64,000 bases of DNA from Spartobacteria bacterium. Its GTDB lineage: Bacteria > Verrucomicrobiota > Verrucomicrobiia > Chthoniobacterales > UBA10450. The position numbers and the translations under genes were made by a program. Positions 16,725 through 24,678 of the stretch are shown here, in pieces. Each line of letters begins with the position of its first letter. Position 1 is the first letter of the stretch. Location of the stretch: assembly GCA_003134765.1 (NCBI GenBank), contig PLCM01000022.1, positions 62,001-126,000 of the forward strand, read 5' to 3'. The notes beneath the pieces are model-generated. The model was not told the origin of the DNA and ran no database searches. It was given only the letters and a program-made list of their open reading frames with translations.

Positions 16725-18932
16725 CTAATTCGCCGCTGGCGTCGTGGTCGTGCTCGCGGTCGTCGGGCCGCGATTCAAGTCGACCAGGTCCTTGAGGATA
16801 TTGAGGGTCTCGTCGCGCTCGGGATCGATCGCCGGCTCTTTCGTGCCGTCGTCAGCGCCGAGCGAGTCCGAATCTGAATCGTCCGCGGCCTCCGGAGCCA
16901 CCTTGTTGTTTCCGCCTTTTTTGTTCGCGGCGAGTTTTCCCGGGAAGATGATCGGCTGGAGATTCGGCTTGTCGACGTTATCGAGCGTGAGCCGGATCAT
17001 CTGCATCTCTTCATCGTGACGGGCGAGACGCTCCTTGGCGCGGGTTTCCTTGCGCAGCTTGTCCTCATTCAATTCGACACGACGCGTATCTTCATTGAGC
17101 GAAATCCGATTTTCGTCGAGGCGCTTGCGCAGTCGATCCATGTCTTCCATCACGTAGTGGAACTCCGGACTCGCCTGGACCCGCGCTTCCGAGCGGCGCT
17201 TCAATTCATCCACGAAAAGTCCGCGACTGTCGGACCATTTCGTATACTTGGCCTTCGGCACTTCGTCGTAAGGCAGGCAATTCTTCAAGGCACCCTCGCC
17301 GAACTCCGGCAGATCGCTCAAGGTGGGCAGGACAATGTCCGATGCGACGCCATGAAGCTGGGTCGAGCCGCCCGCGACGCGGTAGAATTTTTGGATCGTT
17401 AATTTCAGGGCGCCGTCTTCCTGCGAACGGCTGCCGAGCAGGGACGTGAACCGACCGATCTCGAGGATCGTTTGGACGGTGCCTTTTCCGAAAGTGTTTT
17501 TGTCACCGACGATCAACGCGCGTCCGTAATCCTGGAGCGCAGCCGCGAAAATTTCACTGGCCGAAGCGCTTTGCCGGCTGGTCAGCACGATCATCGGTCC
17601 GCTGTAGGCAATCCCGGGGTCAGGGTCGCTCGAGACGACGATGTTGCCGTTGGAGCCTTTGGTCTGGACGATCGGACCCGATTTCAAAAAGAGTCCGGTG
17701 AGCGCGATTGCTTCTTCGAGCGAGCCGCCGCCGTTGCGTCGGAGATCGACGATCAATCCCGCGATATTTTCTTTCTTCAGCCGTTTGAGCAACGCAAGGA
17801 CGTCCTTGGTCGTGCTCTTCTGGTGCCGGTCCATGTCGGCGTAAAACGACGGCAGCGTGATCCAGCCGAGCTTCACCGGCTCGCCGTTTTCGTTCTTCTT
17901 AATGATGATGTCGGCGCGCGCCTCCTGGTCTTTCAGCTTAATTTCGTCGCGCACCAGTTCGATTGTTTTGCGCTTGGAGGGATCCGGCGAATCCGCAGGA
18001 ATGACCAGAAGCCGGACCTTGGTCCCCTTCTTGCCGCGGATTTGCTCGACCACTTTGTCGAGACGCATGTCGCGCACGTCGGCGAAGTCGCCGCTGCCCT
18101 GCGCCACCGCGGTGATTCGATCTCCTACCTTCAGGCGCCCGTCCGTTTGGGCCGGGCCCCCGGCGACCAGGCTTTCAATTTTCGCGTAACCGTCCTCCGT
18201 CCGGAGCATCGCGCCGATGCCGACCAGCGACAGCCCCATGTTAATGCTGAAATTTTTCAGGTCGGCTTTGCTCAGATATTCCGAATGCGGATCGTAAGTC
18301 TGCGCGAGGGCGTCGAGAAAAAGCTTCACCTGCTCATCCTTGTCCTGTTCGTGAACGTTGCGGGCCAGGCGCTCGTAGCGCTTTGCGATCAACTTCGGAC
18401 CGGGCTCGATCGGATGTTCGCTCAGATGTTCCTGGAGCAGTTCGCTCACGATTCGGCCGTGCCAAACGTTGTCGGCATCCGCGTCATCCTTGGGCCAGGA
18501 CGATTTTTGCCGGCTCAGCTCAATGCTCGCGTCACTTTTAAAATCGACTGGCTGGTTGAGTTGCTCCTTGATCTTCGCGACGCGGTCGTCCACCCGCTTG
18601 GTGTAGAGGTCGTAGATTTCGTAGGCCGGTTTCAGATTTCCCAGGAGCACATCGTCATCCAGCGAAGTGGAGTATTTCGCGGTCAGCATGTCGACATCCT
18701 GCTGGGTGAAGAAGAGATGACTGAAATCGAGCAACTCGAGATAAGTCTTCAGGAATTTCCTCGAGACGTCGTCGTTCAGCGCCTGGTGCGTGTAATGGCC
18801 TTCCTCGAGGAGGCGGCCGACGGAGGTGGTGACATTTCCGGCATCCGATTTCGCCTGGAGCGGCGCGGTCGTGAGCGCGGCGGCCAAAACGACAGCGGGC
18901 AGAGCAAAAAGAGAGCGGAGAAGTAGCTTCAT
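16725..18932 (-). CDS. prc: Tail-specific (C-terminal processing) protease, S41A
   Basis: A periplasmic Prc/Tsp-type serine protease of 735 aa. A signal peptide (LLLRSLFALPAVVLAAALT) is followed by a helical N-domain (TSVGRLLEEGHYTHQAL). A PDZ domain comes next (IGAMLRTEDGYAKIESLVAGGPAQ ... VGDRITAVAQG), then the S41 core with SRQSASASEIFAAALQDYG and GDKNTFGKGTVQ. These supply the Ser/Lys dyad and a conserved Asp as in E. coli Tsp. The C-terminal domain and an Asp/Ser-rich tail follow. It probably trims envelope proteins and murein hydrolases. I chose the ATG at 18932 in front of the signal peptide over a distant upstream start. Confidence 0.93.
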   Translation of the reverse strand: MKLLLRSLFALPAVVLAAALTTAPLQAKSDAGNVTTSVGRLLEEGHYTHQALNDDVSRKFLKTYLELLDFSHLFFTQQDVDMLTAKYSTSLDDDVLLGNLKPAYEIYDLYTKRVDDRVAKIKEQLNQPVDFKSDASIELSRQKSSWPKDDADADNVWHGRIVSELLQEHLSEHPIEPGPKLIAKRYERLARNVHEQDKDEQVKLFLDALAQTYDPHSEYLSKADLKNFSINMGLSLVGIGAMLRTEDGYAKIESLVAGGPAQTDGRLKVGDRITAVAQGSGDFADVRDMRLDKVVEQIRGKKGTKVRLLVIPADSPDPSKRKTIELVRDEIKLKDQEARADIIIKKNENGEPVKLGWITLPSFYADMDRHQKSTTKDVLALLKRLKKENIAGLIVDLRRNGGGSLEEAIALTGLFLKSGPIVQTKGSNGNIVVSSDPDPGIAYSGPMIVLTSRQSASASEIFAAALQDYGRALIVGDKNTFGKGTVQTILEIGRFTSLLGSRSQEDGALKLTIQKFYRVAGGSTQLHGVASDIVLPTLSDLPEFGEGALKNCLPYDEVPKAKYTKWSDSRGLFVDELKRRSEARVQASPEFHYVMEDMDRLRKRLDENRISLNEDTRRVELNEDKLRKETRAKERLARHDEEMQMIRLTLDNVDKPNLQPIIFPGKLAANKKGGNNKVAPEAADDSDSDSLGADDGTKEPAIDPERDETLNILKDLVDLNRGPTTASTTTTPAAN

Positions 18933-19099
18933 TCGGGAAAAGAGGTTTCGGAAAGTCGCAGAATCCCTGCAGAAGGCAAGAAAACCGCGAGCCATGAATT
19001 CATTCGTTGGTAGTAAGACAATCGGCTGGGCGGAACATTCAAAGAACGAGCCGGCGCCGCGCCCTTGCATGCAGCTTTCATTCCCTTGGCGCGGGCATC

Positions 19100-19165
19100 G
19101 GTGATCCCGGCCGAAGTGTTGCGGCCGGCACCCCTCTGGCCGGGGTCACCGACCCCGGCTACAGT
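19100..19165. repeat. Inverted repeat upstream of the MBL hydrolase
   Basis: GGTGATCCCGGCC (19100-19112) pairs with GGCCGGGGTCACC (19138-19150), with a smaller GGCCGGC hairpin inside. The unit ends ...CCCCGGCTACAG, the same end as the GCTACAG family. Confidence 0.6.
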
Positions 19166-19172
19166 GAGGCCG

Positions 19173-19784
19173 ATGCGATATAAGACCTTTTGCGGCGGGA
19201 TTTTTGAGACGAACTGCTATCTGGTCGAGGCGCCCGGCGGATCGATCCTGTTCGACGCTCCAGACGGCGCTTGTGATTGGCTTGTCGCTGAGGGTCTAAC
19301 GCCAAAACTGCTCCTCCTCACTCATGGCCATTTCGATCACGTTCCAGACGTGGCGAAGATCAAACACCGGTTTTGTTGCCAGCTCGGCTGCCATGCCGAA
19401 ACCGCCCCGATGATTTCCGATCCGGAATTCTTTCGCAGTTTCGGGTTCCAGCTGGATATCGACCCGGTCGAACCCGATTTCCTGGTTGAGGCAACTCCGG
19501 CGCGTGAATTTCTTGGGCTCGAGATGGAAGTCCTGGAGGTGCCGGGGCATTGTCCAGGCAGTCTCTGTTTCTATTCGCGAAAGGATAAATTGCTGGTCGG
19601 CGGCGACGTTTTGTTCGCTGGAGGAGTCGGCCGCTGGGATGTGCCTGGCGGCGATGGCGACCTGTTATTTCGCGGCATCAGGGAGAAACTTTATCCGCTC
19701 GGTGATGATATCACGGTGCTCCCGGGGCACGGGCCGGCAACGACGATCGGCGCCGAACGGCGCGAAAACCCATTTGTGCGATAG
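19173..19784 (+). CDS. Metallo-beta-lactamase-fold hydrolase (glyoxalase II-like)
   Basis: A 203-aa protein with the MBL zinc motif LLLTHGHFDHVPD (HxHxDH), a downstream His in PGHCPGSLCFY, the bridging Asp in LLVGGDVLFAGGVG, and a final His in LPGHGPATTIGAER. The order and spacing match the short glyoxalase-II-like/YcbL group, which hydrolyses thioesters. MRYKTFCGG with ATG at 19173 is the natural start. Upstream in-frame codons lie in a repeat. Confidence 0.9.
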   Translation: MRYKTFCGGIFETNCYLVEAPGGSILFDAPDGACDWLVAEGLTPKLLLLTHGHFDHVPDVAKIKHRFCCQLGCHAETAPMISDPEFFRSFGFQLDIDPVEPDFLVEATPAREFLGLEMEVLEVPGHCPGSLCFYSRKDKLLVGGDVLFAGGVGRWDVPGGDGDLLFRGIREKLYPLGDDITVLPGHGPATTIGAERRENPFVR

Positions 19785-19936
19785 CAATCAGTCGCCCCGA
19801 GCCACGCAGACGGCGAGGGACTTCCTCAATAAATGACGAAGCCCCAATTACGAATGTCGAAACACGAATGCGGAAGAAAGCGCGGGCGGTCGCTCTCAAA
19901 TTTTCGTCATTCGTCATTCGAGCTTCGTCATTAGTT
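19785..19936. other. Spacer with a half-copy of the TCATCCCGAGC repeat family
   Basis: CCCCGAGCCACGCAGACGGC and GAGGGACTTCCTC at 19793-19825 match the left arm of the 23389 element. The rest has several TCGTCATT copies (CGTCATTCGTCATTCGAG). No gene was seen between these convergent genes. Confidence 0.5.
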
Positions 19937-20833
19937 TCACATTCCCGCACCGACGGCGAGGAACGTGAAGATGACGACGTCCTGGACCATGTGAATGAAA
20001 AATGCCCAAACACCGCCGCGCGTCTCGATCATGCTCCGCGCCCAGATCCAGCCGGCGAACCCCGCCATTAACACCCCGAGGGGGCCGGAAGGCTGGCCAT
20101 AATAATGACCAAGTCCGAAATAGACCGCCGTAAGCAGAATCATTTCGGCGGGGCGAAACAAGCCGCGAAGATGAGCGAGAAGCACGCTGCGAAATTGGAA
20201 TTCTTCGCTCGCGGCGTTCAGCGTGGCGACCGCGAGGCTCCACGGAAAAGTCCGCCCGATCCGCTCAGCCAGCCTGAAGTTCGGATGCACCGTCAGGTAG
20301 AGATAAGGCGCGAGGACCAGCGCGAAAACTAGGATGAAAGCCGGGCCCACCCAGGTCCAGGGCACTGGTTTGCGCAGACCCAGAAACGGGATCGGTTGCG
20401 CGGGCGCGGCCGGGTTCCCCCAGCACAAAAACAAATCGCGCTGCGTGATCCCGCTTCCAATCAGCGTGAGGCCGACGAGAACGACGCCGGACAACGTGAA
20501 AATCCGCGCGAGAAACAGTCGCGCGCCCCAGCTGACGTTATCGGTGACGGCGCGCACGGAACTCAGCCCCGCCAGAGCCGGCGAAATGTAATCCCAGACC
20601 AGATTCAACAGCGCAATCGCAATCAGAAACCTTGTCAGCCCGCGAAGCCTTGGCACCCAGAGCGCGGCGAGCGCGGCCGCGAAGATCAGGAGAGATTCAA
20701 CCGCGGTGAACCAAAACGAGATTTTGTGCCCCGATTCCTGCCAGACGATGTCCGGTAGCGTGCTGCCAATGACCGCGGCCCACGCGACGAGGCGCAGCCA
20801 CGGATCGGAGGGTGCTCTGCGGGCGGGGTTCAT
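19937..20833 (-). CDS. CPBP-family intramembrane glutamic protease (CAAX/Abi)
   Basis: A 298-aa, multi-helix membrane protein. The active-site signature is ASEEFQFRSVLLAHL (EExxxR). FGLGHYYGQPSGPLGVLMAG (with the His) and a final WAFFIHMVQDVVIF His-containing helix follow. This is the CPBP/Rce1-like arrangement. Bacterial members process small membrane peptides or act in immunity to bacteriocins. Its start is 27 bp from the end of amgK, on the same strand. Confidence 0.85.
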   Translation of the reverse strand: MNPARRAPSDPWLRLVAWAAVIGSTLPDIVWQESGHKISFWFTAVESLLIFAAALAALWVPRLRGLTRFLIAIALLNLVWDYISPALAGLSSVRAVTDNVSWGARLFLARIFTLSGVVLVGLTLIGSGITQRDLFLCWGNPAAPAQPIPFLGLRKPVPWTWVGPAFILVFALVLAPYLYLTVHPNFRLAERIGRTFPWSLAVATLNAASEEFQFRSVLLAHLRGLFRPAEMILLTAVYFGLGHYYGQPSGPLGVLMAGFAGWIWARSMIETRGGVWAFFIHMVQDVVIFTFLAVGAGM

Positions 20834-20860
20834 TTTTCACGCGGCCATCGCCGCCGGAGC

Positions 20861-21871
20861 TTATGACACGCGGTCCAGCACCACGCTCAATTTTTCGAGC
20901 TCCGGGATTTCCGCCGCCAGGCCGCGCAACGACTTCAGCGCCGCGGGGACATGATCGAGGAATGTCTTGTTACCTTTGACGAGTCCGAGGAATCCATAGG
21001 CTCCCAGCGCCTGCATCAGCCGCTGAATTCCACAATGGCGAAAGGTCGAGCGCCAATCGGGCGCCAACGGCCGGCCGGCGGCGGTGCGCTTCATTTCGTA
21101 ATCGACCAGCAGTTCCTCGCATTCGGCGCGGGTGAAGATCACGTACGGATCGAAGAGCAACGAGGCGAGATCGTATTCGGCGAGGCCGGGACGCATTCCC
21201 TGGAAGTCGATGAGATGCGCCTGGCCATGGCGGATAATGATGTTTTGCGATTGAAAATCTCGGTGAACCAGGACCCGCGGACGTTGCGCCAGCTCTTCGG
21301 CAATTCGGCCTAACGAGGGCAAGGCCCCCAGCTCGGAAAGCTCTTTGGGTTCAATCCCAAAAAAACGGCCGAGGCAATTCTCGAAGAAATAATTCTGCTC
21401 CCAGCGGTAGAGCGCGGAGTCGAATTCGACCGGCAAATTTCCCTGAATCGACTGCCTCGCCGCTTCCGGCAGGCAATGCAGTTTGACGATCTCGCCGAGC
21501 GCCGATTCGTAGAAGGCGCGGCGCACAATCCAGCTTTCGCCGCGATGACTCCAGAGATCGGTCTTGCCCAGATCTTCAATCCAGATCAGGCCTTCGGCCG
21601 GGTCGTGAAAGTAAATTTTCGGCGCGCGAATTTTGTGCCTGGCGAGGAACTCCGCGATTTCGACGTAATGCCGGTTCTCTTCCCGCTCGAGATTGTACTT
21701 AACGAGAATGATCGTTTGTTCGGGCGAGCAGCGGACTCGATAGAATTTCCGGTCCGAGCCACCTTTTTCGATGGGCGTGATCCGGACCGTTGCTTCTTCG
21801 AGCCGCGGGAAATGAATCCGGGTCTGGCGGAGAAGCAGTTCCGTCTTTGCGGTCCTAGATGTCGGTGTCAC
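20861..21871 (-). CDS. amgK: Sugar kinase AmgK (N-acetylmuramate/N-acetylglucosamine 1-kinase)
   Basis: The aminoglycoside-phosphotransferase fold carries ITPIEKGGSDRKFYRV near the N-terminus, the catalytic motif VLVHRDFQSQNIII and the metal-binding segment AHLIDFQGMRPGLAEYDLASLL. Its direct pairing with a MurU-type nucleotidyltransferase identifies it as AmgK of the MurNAc salvage route, which phosphorylates MurNAc/GlcNAc at C1. I chose the GTG at 21871 (336 aa), overlapping murU by 17 bp. The open frame extends to 22051 but the extra residues lack family similarity. Confidence 0.8.
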   Translation of the reverse strand: MTPTSRTAKTELLLRQTRIHFPRLEEATVRITPIEKGGSDRKFYRVRCSPEQTIILVKYNLEREENRHYVEIAEFLARHKIRAPKIYFHDPAEGLIWIEDLGKTDLWSHRGESWIVRRAFYESALGEIVKLHCLPEAARQSIQGNLPVEFDSALYRWEQNYFFENCLGRFFGIEPKELSELGALPSLGRIAEELAQRPRVLVHRDFQSQNIIIRHGQAHLIDFQGMRPGLAEYDLASLLFDPYVIFTRAECEELLVDYEMKRTAAGRPLAPDWRSTFRHCGIQRLMQALGAYGFLGLVKGNKTFLDHVPAALKSLRGLAAEIPELEKLSVVLDRVS

Positions 21872-22796
21872 GGTGTTCGCCTTCGGCCTGGTGGTGGGAG
21901 CGGACAATACAATTGCGCAGGCAAGATCGGGAAGCGATTTGTGCGCCCGGCCAAAGAATTGTGTTCTCCAAAATCGCTCCCGCGCCGACCCGGCAACCCG
22001 CTCCGATCGAATAAAAGCCCGAGAGCGTGGCGCTTGGATCAATCTGCGCATCGGGGGCGACGCGGACCGGCCAATCCGCCGATTCCAGGTACTCGGGCCT
22101 CCAGTGCTCTTCGAGAATCGTGCGATGGGCCGCGAGATATTCTTTGCGCGAGCCGATGTTAAACCATTCCCGCTCGTTCAAGACCACGCCGCCGATCTTG
22201 CCGCCCTGGCCGATCCAATCGGCCAGAATCGGAATATAGGAAATATTCTGGCGGGCCGGAATTCGCGCGAAAACCGCGCGCGTCCAAACCGCAATTCCGG
22301 CGAAATCGTAGCGCCCAGCTCGGCCGTATCGATTCACCATATCCACCACGCGGTTGCCCTCGAGCGCCACATCGGCGCCGTGCTCCGTTTCGCGGAGTGC
22401 GATCGTTACGTCGTTTCTGGCGCGAAAATGTTCTTCGAGCAACGGCGCCAGCTCGAGATCGGTGAGGAGATCGCCGCTGTAGGAAATGAAAGGCTCCGTC
22501 CGCAGAATGGTTTCGACGTTCTTGATCCCGCCTCCTGTCCCGAGGATCTCCGGCTCATGCACCAGCTGCACTGGCCGACCGCGATAACTTCCGTCCGCGA
22601 AAAATTCCCGGAGGGCCGCGGGAAGATGGTGGGTGTTAACGACAAACGACTTCACGCCCGCCGCGATAAGGTGATCCAGGACGAAGGTGATGAGCGGCTT
22701 CTGGAAAATTGGGATGAGCGGCTTGGGGAGATTCTCGGTGAGCGGACGCAGCCGCGTCCCGAGACCGGCGCCAAGTACGAACGCCTGGGTAATCAT
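21855..22796 (-). CDS. murU: MurNAc-1-phosphate uridylyltransferase MurU
   Basis: A 313-aa sugar-phosphate nucleotidyltransferase. It has the N-terminal NTP-binding signature LGAGLGTRLRPLTENLPKPL, then HEPEILGTGGGIKN and SYSGDLLTDLEL. A short left-handed beta-helix tail follows (DAQIDPSATLSGFYSIGAGCRVGAGAIL). Next to amgK it would convert MurNAc-1-phosphate to UDP-MurNAc, bypassing MurA/MurB during wall recycling. The start is the ATG at 22796 before ITQAFVLGAG. Confidence 0.85.
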   Translation of the reverse strand: MITQAFVLGAGLGTRLRPLTENLPKPLIPIFQKPLITFVLDHLIAAGVKSFVVNTHHLPAALREFFADGSYRGRPVQLVHEPEILGTGGGIKNVETILRTEPFISYSGDLLTDLELAPLLEEHFRARNDVTIALRETEHGADVALEGNRVVDMVNRYGRAGRYDFAGIAVWTRAVFARIPARQNISYIPILADWIGQGGKIGGVVLNEREWFNIGSRKEYLAAHRTILEEHWRPEYLESADWPVRVAPDAQIDPSATLSGFYSIGAGCRVGAGAILENTILWPGAQIASRSCLRNCIVRSHHQAEGEHRDTDI

Positions 22797-22940
22797 CTTC
22801 TGTAACCGCCGCGCCGGAATACAACCGCATTTGGTCCCCGCGCTTCGCACAGCCAAGCGGCTACAGAAGAAATGGCTATAGACGAAATGAACGCCGCGCG
22901 CGTGCTTGTGCTCCGGCGCCACTTTGATAGAACTGGGCGC

Positions 22941-23360
22941 ATGGCGGAAGAAACGATCTGGCGCGGGACGGCGTCGCAACTGAAAAATCTCGGCTGTTTC
23001 ATCCTCTGCTTCCTTTTTTGCTGGCTCATCGTGCCGATCTTCATCGGACTGCGACGATACCTCGAAACGAAAAACCATGTCTTCGAGCTGACGAGCGAAC
23101 GCTTGAAGATGACCGAAGGCATTTTCAGCAAAGTTAACGAAACGCTCGAGTTATATCGCGTAAAGGACATCGAGGTTTTGCAGCCGTTCATCTATCGGGT
23201 GGTCGGGTTGGAAAATATCAAGGTGGACACTTCCGATCTTTCGTCGCCCGTTATTTTGATAGACGGCATTGACCAGAAAATCGGGTTGGCCGACAAGCTG
23301 CGGAACCAGGTGGAAATCATTCGCACCCAGAAGAACGTGCGCGAGCTCGACATCGAATAA
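22941..23360 (+). CDS. Bacterial PH-domain membrane protein (YdbS/bPH2-like)
   Basis: A 139-aa product. After WRGTASQLKNLG it has a hydrophobic hairpin (CFILCFLFCWLIVPIFIGL). The bPH2 beta-sandwich follows (HVFELTSERLKMTEGIFSKVNETLELYRVKDIEVLQPFIYRVVGLENIKVDT). The ELYRVKDIE segment is highly typical. The start MAEETIW at 22941 was chosen over the longer frame, which begins in a repeat. The role is unknown, probably at the inner membrane. Confidence 0.85.
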   Translation: MAEETIWRGTASQLKNLGCFILCFLFCWLIVPIFIGLRRYLETKNHVFELTSERLKMTEGIFSKVNETLELYRVKDIEVLQPFIYRVVGLENIKVDTSDLSSPVILIDGIDQKIGLADKLRNQVEIIRTQKNVRELDIE

Positions 23361-23388
23361 CGGTTTTTTTGTACCGCTTCGAAATTTT

Positions 23389-23546
23389 GTCATCCCGAGC
23401 CGCGCAGACGGCGAGGGACCTCTCAGTTGCAATTTGCGCTGACGCGAAACATCACGCGCAGGCTAACGGAGAACGCTTTCTGGTAACGCGGAAGCGATTG
23501 AGTGCTTGCGAGGTCCCTCGGCGCGCTTCGCCAGCCTCGGGATGAC
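23389..23546. repeat. Long inverted repeat, TCATCCCGAGC family
   Basis: GTCATCCCGAGCCGCGCAGACGGCGAGGGACC on the left pairs with GGTCCCTCGGCGCGCTTCGCCAGCCTCGGGATGAC on the right, with about 100 bp between them. It lies between convergent genes. Confidence 0.8.
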
Positions 23547-23594
23547 ACGCGCGCCAGCCCCGAAAGCTTTCGGGGCTGCTACAGGGTTCCGGGC

Positions 23595-24566
23595 CTACTT
23601 TTTCAGGTACAGATTCTTGGTTCCGAAATCGATGATGCCGTGGTGGCGGCGCAAAATCTCGGAACCGAGGAGGCCGGCCACCGGCGGAGAAGCGTCCAGC
23701 AAACCGCCGTGGATCAAACCTTCCAGGTTGATCACGCCCACATCGTTGCGCTCGAGATCCATCGATCCAATCCAAAAACGCGAAATGGTGGCAACCTGCA
23801 CGCCCCGCTGTTTGAGATTCACGCCGGAAGAACTGAAGGGCGTCTCGCGCATCGGAATCTGCATGCGGCGCACGAAACGCGAATGGAGCAGGGTCGCGAA
23901 CGCGCCGGTGTCCACCATCAGCCTCGCCTTCTGGCCATTCACGGAGCCGTCGACATAAAGATTAAAACCGTCACTGACGTGCATCGGAATTCGCCGGAAG
24001 CCGCTGAAATCAAAGCCCGGCACGGTGCCGGGGACGCTGGGATTTATTTTCAGGACGAGAATTTGCCGCTGGCAATCGAGGAGTGCCCTGGTCGGAAACA
24101 GAATGTCGGCGCCGAGGATGCCGTCGATCTCATCGCGCTTGCCTGAGCGACGCAGGCCGCCCAGGTCCACCATGACCATCGGCTCGTCGACCAGATTCAA
24201 GGCGCCGAGGCGGAGATTGTGCGCGATCGCCACCGAGTTGAACGCGCCGTTGATACTGAGGCGGGCCGGGATCTCCGACTTTCCCGTGACGGGGGCCATT
24301 CCAAAATAGGCGCGCCGATTGAGGGCGATCGCGCTGACGGGCGCACCGGTATCCAGGCAGAGAAGCGCGGGCTTCCCGTTGATCTCCGCGTGAACGAGCA
24401 AATGATTTTGCGGCGAGCGAACAAGTTGGAGCGCTTCGTATTGGAGAGCTCCCGCGGTCGCGGCGCGGGAGGGCGGGGCGATGGCGAAGAAAAGAGAGAC
24501 CGCGGCCGCCGCGATGAACGCGGCTGGATTATTTCGAACCAACCATGGGCTCCGGCGATTAAACAC
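23595..24566 (-). CDS. Secreted protein with two retropepsin-like aspartyl protease domains
   Basis: A signal-like segment (FIAAAAVSLFFAIAPPSRA) precedes two retropepsin-like (clan AA) units. The first has CLDTGAPVSAI and ILGADIL. The second has MVDTGAFATLLHSRFV and LLGSEIL. Each unit has a DTGA active site and the GxLGxxxL flap-end motif. An intramolecular pseudo-dimer would form one catalytic pair. The start is uncertain: GTG at 24566 or 24584 both sit just before the signal peptide, and no good ATG exists before the divergent permease begins. It is likely periplasmic. Confidence 0.8.
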   Translation of the reverse strand: MFNRRSPWLVRNNPAAFIAAAAVSLFFAIAPPSRAATAGALQYEALQLVRSPQNHLLVHAEINGKPALLCLDTGAPVSAIALNRRAYFGMAPVTGKSEIPARLSINGAFNSVAIAHNLRLGALNLVDEPMVMVDLGGLRRSGKRDEIDGILGADILFPTRALLDCQRQILVLKINPSVPGTVPGFDFSGFRRIPMHVSDGFNLYVDGSVNGQKARLMVDTGAFATLLHSRFVRRMQIPMRETPFSSSGVNLKQRGVQVATISRFWIGSMDLERNDVGVINLEGLIHGGLLDASPPVAGLLGSEILRRHHGIIDFGTKNLYLKK

Positions 24567-24678
24567 GGGGCGGGAGGATAGCACACCGGCCTCGGCACGC
24601 GAAGGATTGCTTTTGGCGTTGCACCGCCGGGGCGGCAGGTGGTTAACTCTGCGCGACTTCGCACCGAACCAGACCCGC

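Noticed and set aside
17472..18926. 484-aa plus-strand open frame
   Set aside because: It is antisense to prc, which has a complete S41 active site. The frame has no recognisable fold.
21872..22051. N-terminal extension of amgK to 22051
   Set aside because: The added residues come from the overlap with murU in another frame and lack the kinase pattern, so the GTG at 21871 is favoured.
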